Of a stretch of 29,532 nucleotides of DNA, positions 26,517-29,532 are shown piece by piece (the stretch's first letter is position 1; every line of letters begins with the position of its first letter). The stretch is taken from NCBI GenBank assembly GCA_018991295.1, contig JAGKSZ010000059.1:1-29532 (forward strand), written 5' to 3'. Source of the DNA: Porphyrobacter sp. GTDB taxonomy: Bacteria > Pseudomonadota > Alphaproteobacteria > Sphingomonadales > Sphingomonadaceae. The position numbers and the translations under genes are program-made. The notes under the pieces are model-generated. The model was not told the DNA's origin. It did not search any database and was given only the letters and a program-made list of their open reading frames with translations.

Positions 26517-26885
26517 ATGGGGGCAGGAAGACTTCCCGAGCAGATCGGTGACCGTGCCGAGGCAGGTCGTCGCGCCATGCTTGAAGACCAGACGCCCGAC
26601 CCTTTGATCGAGAAGCTCAAGGCCACGCCTGTCGAGCGGCGGATCGTGCCTGAAGAGAAGAACAGGCGACGGGCTGTCTCGGCTAAAGCTGGGCCGAGCA
26701 AAGGTGCCAAAGCGAAGGCGAAGGCAAGCGCCCTCCGATCCGCTCTACAAGAGGTGTGGTCACTGCAAGCCGAGATCGTCCGTTTGAACAAAGAGCACCA
26801 GATGAGGCTTCGCCAGATCGAGGTCTTGCAGAAGGAGGTCCAGCGGCAGCGTGACGAGATCGCGCGCCTCAAGGGTCAGCAGTAG
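26517..26885 (+). CDS. hypothetical Lys/Ala-rich coiled-coil protein
   Basis: 122-residue unnamed protein. The first half is charged and probably disordered. Residues about 55-75 are rich in Lys and Ala (SKGAKAKAKASAL), like a nucleic-acid-binding tail. The C-terminal 50 residues form a clear coiled coil with heptad leucine/isoleucine spacing (EIVRLNKEHQMRLRQIEVLQ and onward), ending KGQQ. The ATG at 26517 is preferred because GGGGGAT precedes it by seven bases; an ATG at 26502 is also in frame. It is divergent from the 83-residue gene across the palindromic region. A DNA-binding or partition-like accessory role is conceivable, but unproven. Confidence 0.6.
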   Translation: MGAGRLPEQIGDRAEAGRRAMLEDQTPDPLIEKLKATPVERRIVPEEKNRRRAVSAKAGPSKGAKAKAKASALRSALQEVWSLQAEIVRLNKEHQMRLRQIEVLQKEVQRQRDEIARLKGQQ

Positions 26886-27409
26886 TCCTTTCGAGCCCTA
26901 CTCCAAAAATGTGACGCTGGTTCTCGCTGGTGCACCGCTTGGTCCATTGAGCAACAACTCTCACGGCCACAAAGACGTGGCAACCTCATCTCCAACGTGA
27001 GGCCAGCGGACAGGCCGCTCGGCTCCTTCCAAAAGAGCCACGCGTCAGAGCCTGTCCGCGCTTATTCCCAATCAACTGATTCCTGAACGCTTGAACTCGC
27101 GGTTTCCGAACTTCGGTTTCGAGCCATTTTCTGGGGCCGATTTCGGGGGAGGTTTTGGAAGGCGCGTCCACGGCCCGACTATCCGAGATAGGCACCGTCA
27201 GCACAGGAGTGGAGGGGGCGAGGGGAGAAGCGCGTTCATCGATCTCTTCGTCATCTCATCTCGTGTCCGAAATAGGCGAACTGGGAGAAGGCGAGGCATC
27301 TTGATGTCGCGGCTTCGACCAGTTCTGGCGGGAGACGAGGGACCGCCGCGCGAACCGGAGGCGCACGCCACTACATCAACCCAGCCAAGTCGGGACAAGT
27401 GATAGCATC

Positions 27410-27432
27410 GGCTCGAACCGAGCCTCAGGCTC
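27410..27432 (+). other. mutually exclusive hairpins
   Basis: GAGCC at 27420-27424 can pair with GGCTC on its left (27410-27414) or with GGCTC on its right (27428-27432), but not both. Such an arrangement can switch between two RNA folds. Confidence 0.4.
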
Positions 27433-27441
27433 GCTTCGGAA

Positions 27442-27471
27442 TGGGCGAATGGGAGCAAGCCCACTCGCCCA
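27442..27471 (+). other. long stem-loop
   Basis: TGGGCGA-A-TGGG pairs with CCCA-C-TCGCCCA around the loop AGCAAG: a 12-bp stem with one A/C mismatch. No T tract follows. It is the most stable hairpin in the non-coding stretch. Confidence 0.5.
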
Positions 27472-27488
27472 GTCCTCGCGATCAGCGC

Positions 27489-27535
27489 ATGTCACGCACT
27501 AAACTATATAGTCTTAAGAAATATAAGCGTGACAT
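27489..27535. promoter_or_regulatory. nested palindromes with AT-rich centre, promoter-like
   Basis: ATGTCACGC (27489-27497) and GCGTGACAT (27527-27535) form a perfect inverted repeat. Between them lie the 10-bp palindrome ACTATATAGT (27503-27512) and CTTAAG (27513-27518). The AT-rich centre contains -10-like hexamers (TATAGT, TATAAG). It could be a promoter with flanking operator halves for the helicase-like gene about 90 bp downstream. Confidence 0.45.
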
Positions 27536-27568
27536 CCTCCGATAGTCGGGCCGTGGACACTCGAATAA

Positions 27569-27582
27569 TGCACGGTCGGCGC
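27569..27582 (+). repeat. copy 2 of the shared upstream motif
   Basis: TGCACGGTCGGCGC, one base different from 26444-26457, lies 43 bp before the start of the helicase-like gene. It suggests common control of the two rightward island genes. Confidence 0.45.
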
Positions 27583-27625
27583 GAATCAGGTAGAGTGAGC
27601 TTATGTTGAAACAATGAGGAGAAAC

Positions 27626-28762
27626 ATGAAGGTATACTACGACGATTCATATGCAGGAGCAGGGAAAACTGAGCGAGCGATCAAGGATATGGTGAAAGCG
27701 AAGCGCAAGACGCTGTTCTTCACCGAGAGGATCGAAAGCTTCGATGAACTTGAGCGACGCATAAACAAGCAGGCGGGAATCGATTGCACCGCGCCGATCA
27801 TCGATAAGGTCTACAACTCCCAGACCGACCGTCTGGGATCAGTCTCACGGCAGATCGAGGCGCTTCCAGAGCGACATCAGCATCACGATCACGTCATCGT
27901 GATCGCGACGCATGCGGGCATGTTGCGATCCGACTTTTCGAGTTTCAGGGACTGGCACGTCATTGTGGATGAGGTGCCGCAGTTCGTGGATTATGAGGAG
28001 AAGCGCACACATCTCGACGCAGCCTTCTTCCAAACCCACTATCAGCTTGAGGCTGTGACGGGCGCGTGGAGCCTCGTAAAGGCAACCGACAAGGGGTCAG
28101 CGTTATCTGTCGCTGATGTCCTCACCGATCAATCTCACGATCACCTAGCGGTCTTCCATCGCCGAGTTCTTGAAGCAACGCCTGAGAGGTCGAACCGCTG
28201 CGTGCTGGTCAATCTGCCGAACTGGGATGTGATGTCGGATCGGAAGGTTCAATGGTGCTGGGCGAGCGCTTTCACCCTGAAAGAACTTGAGCACTTTGAG
28301 ACGGTAACGCTGCTGGGAAATAAGTTTCGATCGGACGTGGGGGCGCTCATCTCACAGAAGATGGGCCTCAACGACATCGAGTGGGAGGCGCTTCCCCGTC
28401 CTTCAATGAAGCGATACTTTCAGTCCCGTCCCGTCCAGATCAGCTATTTCTCAGAGAGCCGCGCAGCTAGCCGATATCTATTCGAGTCCGAGGCGGGACA
28501 GGTCATGCTTCGTGAGGTCGGCGCTCGGTTGGCCAAGGAGTTGAAGGGGCTCGACCACATCTGGACGGCGAACGAACGGGAGAAGGGATCAAGGAAAGCT
28601 CCTCGCCCAAAGGCACTGCTTCACGGTGCGAGCATGGATGCTGCGAAGTATCTCTCCCCTCGGCAAGCAGGCACGAACCGCTACAAGAGTGTGAGCCATG
28701 GTCGTTCCCGTTCGCGAGGAAGAACGACCACCCTGCGCCTTTCCCCGTGGAACTGCCGCTGA
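27626..28762 (+). pseudogene. helicase-like gene (DEAD/DEAH superfamily), 3'-truncated
   Basis: The frame encodes 378 residues. Walker A is YAGAGKT (9-15), the segment VIATHAGMLRSDF (92-104) resembles motif Ia/Ib, and HVIVDEVPQF (111-120) is a DExx Walker B. The C-terminal helicase domain reaches only NRYKSVSHG near residue 358. From about base 28700 the residues (RSRSRGRTTTLRL...) are a shadow of a methyltransferase tail in another frame, so the real gene has lost its 3' end. The ATG at 27626 follows a GAGGAG ribosome site; an ATG at 27614 overlaps it. Codon use is less GC-rich than in the chromosomal genes. Similar proteins are carried by plasmids and phages. The product may still bind ATP, but is probably not a full helicase. 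Confidence 0.75.
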
Positions 28763-28941
28763 CGGCGATCCGCCACACCGATGCTGAGACGATCCTTGAC
28801 CCCTTTGCCGGGTCGGGAACCACGGGAGTTGCCGCGAAGATGCTCGGGCGCAAGTTCATCGGGATTGAGCGGAACGGCGAATATGTGGAGCAGGCTCGGA
28901 AGCGGATTGAGGCTCAACCGACTCCGGCACGCGCTGCGTAG
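28702..28941 (+). pseudogene. C-terminal fragment of a beta-class DNA methyltransferase
   Basis: The frame reads KNDHPAPFPVELPLTAIRH, then ILDPFAGSGTTGVAAKMLG and KFIGIERNGEYVEQARKRI. This is the C-terminal part of an adenine-N6 or cytosine-N4 methyltransferase, including the S-adenosylmethionine motif I (DPFAGSGTTG) that is C-terminal in the beta class. The catalytic DPPY/SPPY motif and target-recognition domain are missing. The fragment begins where the helicase homology ends, out of frame with it. It cannot be an active enzyme. Confidence 0.75.
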
Positions 28942-28953
28942 ATCAACTCCGGG

Positions 28954-29058
28954 ATGGACGCCACTTCAGACCCTAAAGGTCAGTTCTCTCGGATCAGCGC
29001 AGGCTGCGATAACTGCTACACCGTCCGCATGAATAACCTTGGCAACTATGACCGTTGA
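28954..29058 (+). pseudogene. remnant resembling DUF5131 (phage Gp37/Gp68)
   Basis: A 34-residue frame contains FSRISAGCDNCYTVRMNNLG and ends NYDR. The segment is close to the conserved N-terminal cysteine block of the DUF5131/Gp37-Gp68 family (of the type ...VSPGCDNCYAERMAKRL...MG). Only this block survives and the usual upstream WNP...GC is degraded, so it is a remnant rather than a gene. Recognition is from memory of the family and rests on one short block. Confidence 0.4.
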
Positions 29059-29084
29059 AGATAACTTTTATTCAAGGTGATGCT

Positions 29085-29513
29085 ATGATTCTCAACATTG
29101 TCTTTGATGAAGAAGAGGATTTCTTTGGTTGGAAGTTCCGATACGTTACACCACGTAAGATAAGCGGTTGGGATTGGTGCCCTCGGAAGAGTGGCATATA
29201 CTATTTTGATGGAGACGCTCTGCCCAATCTCGATCTTTGCATAATGAGTGGATACTTCAAGTTTTACGAAAAGCCTGAGATCGTATATCCCAATGAGATC
29301 GAAGAACTAAGAACTACAAAAAACGCGTTCTACGATTCATTGGAATTGCTCCAGCGGAACCGTGGCTGGGGCAGCGACATCAACATTTGTCTGATTCGAG
29401 ATTTGACCAATATGTATGGCCGCGCGGTCTACGCTTACCAAAATCAGGTTCCTCAGCCTTTCGACAACCATGAAGAGACGCTCTATCGTCTCTCAAACTG
29501 GTATGTGCGATGA
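29085..29513 (+). CDS. hypothetical protein of AT-rich, foreign composition
   Basis: 142-residue unnamed protein. The ATG at 29085 follows AAGGTGA by five bases; a TTG at 29055 would overlap the preceding remnant. The N-terminus is acidic (FDEEEDFFGWKFRYV), the protein is rich in aromatic residues (many Tyr, Trp, Phe), and no membrane segment or signal peptide is visible. Base and codon use are clearly more AT-rich than anywhere else in the window, a sign of recent transfer. No family was recognised; a phage or defence cargo gene is possible. Confidence 0.6.
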   Translation: MILNIVFDEEEDFFGWKFRYVTPRKISGWDWCPRKSGIYYFDGDALPNLDLCIMSGYFKFYEKPEIVYPNEIEELRTTKNAFYDSLELLQRNRGWGSDINICLIRDLTNMYGRAVYAYQNQVPQPFDNHEETLYRLSNWYVR

Positions 29514-29532
29514 TCCCAGACGGTCGGTCTGG

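Larger units (their letters stand above)
27166..27558. repeat. segment bounded by an 18-bp perfect inverted repeat
   Basis: GTCCACGGCCCGACTATC at 27166-27183 recurs as its exact reverse complement at 27541-27558. The repeat has partial internal dyad symmetry (GTC...GGCC...GAC). The 393-bp segment contains hairpins and an AT-rich, promoter-like block close to its right end. It could be a MITE-like element or an invertible segment for the nearby serine recombinase. Confidence 0.6.
26886..27600. other. non-coding stretch rich in inverted repeats
   Basis: About 700 bp with no convincing gene: the short frames here lack ribosome sites and family motifs. It holds many foldable elements. GCGGACAGGC (27006-27015) pairs with GCCTGTCCGC (27050-27059), with an inner GGCTC/GAGCC stem. 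An 18-bp inverted repeat bounds 27166-27558, and hairpins lie at 27410-27432, 27442-27471 and 27489-27535. Possible roles are a structured RNA, a replication or recombination region, or a small non-autonomous element. Confidence 0.55.

Noticed and set aside
27091..27464. Open frames of 103 and 88 codons in the non-coding stretch
   Set aside because: TTG or poorly placed starts, no ribosome sites, no family motifs, and both cross the hairpins and inverted repeat.
28747..28941. Methyltransferase frame as an intact small gene starting at GTG 28747
   Set aside because: Conserved residues of the family (HPAPFP) lie upstream of that GTG, so the frame is the tail of a longer gene that has been deleted.

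Overview
The window is GC-rich and tightly packed. Genes are joined by four-base start/stop overlaps, and protein content resembles Alphaproteobacteria of the Sphingomonadales/Erythrobacteraceae type (TonB-dependent receptor plus ROK regulator, class-II glycerate kinase, Mrp antiporter). That placement is an inference from gene content and style, not from a marker gene.

Layout. (1) 41-3135: the C-D-E-F-G part of an Mrp-type monovalent cation/proton antiporter operon; the A/B part lies upstream of the window. (2) 3149-7701: an RNA-repair locus. rtcB, a small cysteine-rich gene and rtcA run leftward from a clear sigma-54 promoter; rtcR, the CARF/AAA+ activator, diverges to the right. (3) 7923-12554: a four-gene tripartite efflux operon (TolC-type lipoprotein, MacA-like adaptor, MacB-like ATPase and permease on separate chains). 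(4) 12617-16800: a secreted trypsin-like protease facing a glycine-zipper/polyproline protein and a second small secreted serine protease. (5) 16827-25337: a sugar-acid glycoside utilisation locus. A ROK repressor is divergent from a TonB receptor, followed by glycerate 2-kinase, a GH63-type glucosyl/mannosylglycerate hydrolase, an MFS transporter and a ROK hexokinase. Together these give a complete route from an external glycosyl-glycerate to phosphoglycerate and hexose-6-phosphate. (6) About 25340-29532: an accessory island of different composition. It has a serine recombinase, small unknown genes with palindromic operators, a 700-bp non-coding stretch rich in inverted repeats, and a graveyard of truncated genes: a helicase joined out of frame to a methyltransferase tail, then a short DUF5131-like remnant. 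An AT-rich orphan gene ends the window.

The most interesting items are the glycosyl-glycerate locus, the zinc-ribbon-like gene between rtcB and rtcA with its sigma-54 control region, and the island's inverted-repeat segment, which could be invertible. No tRNA, rRNA or CRISPR array was recognised. All calls come from reading the sequence; no database search was run.
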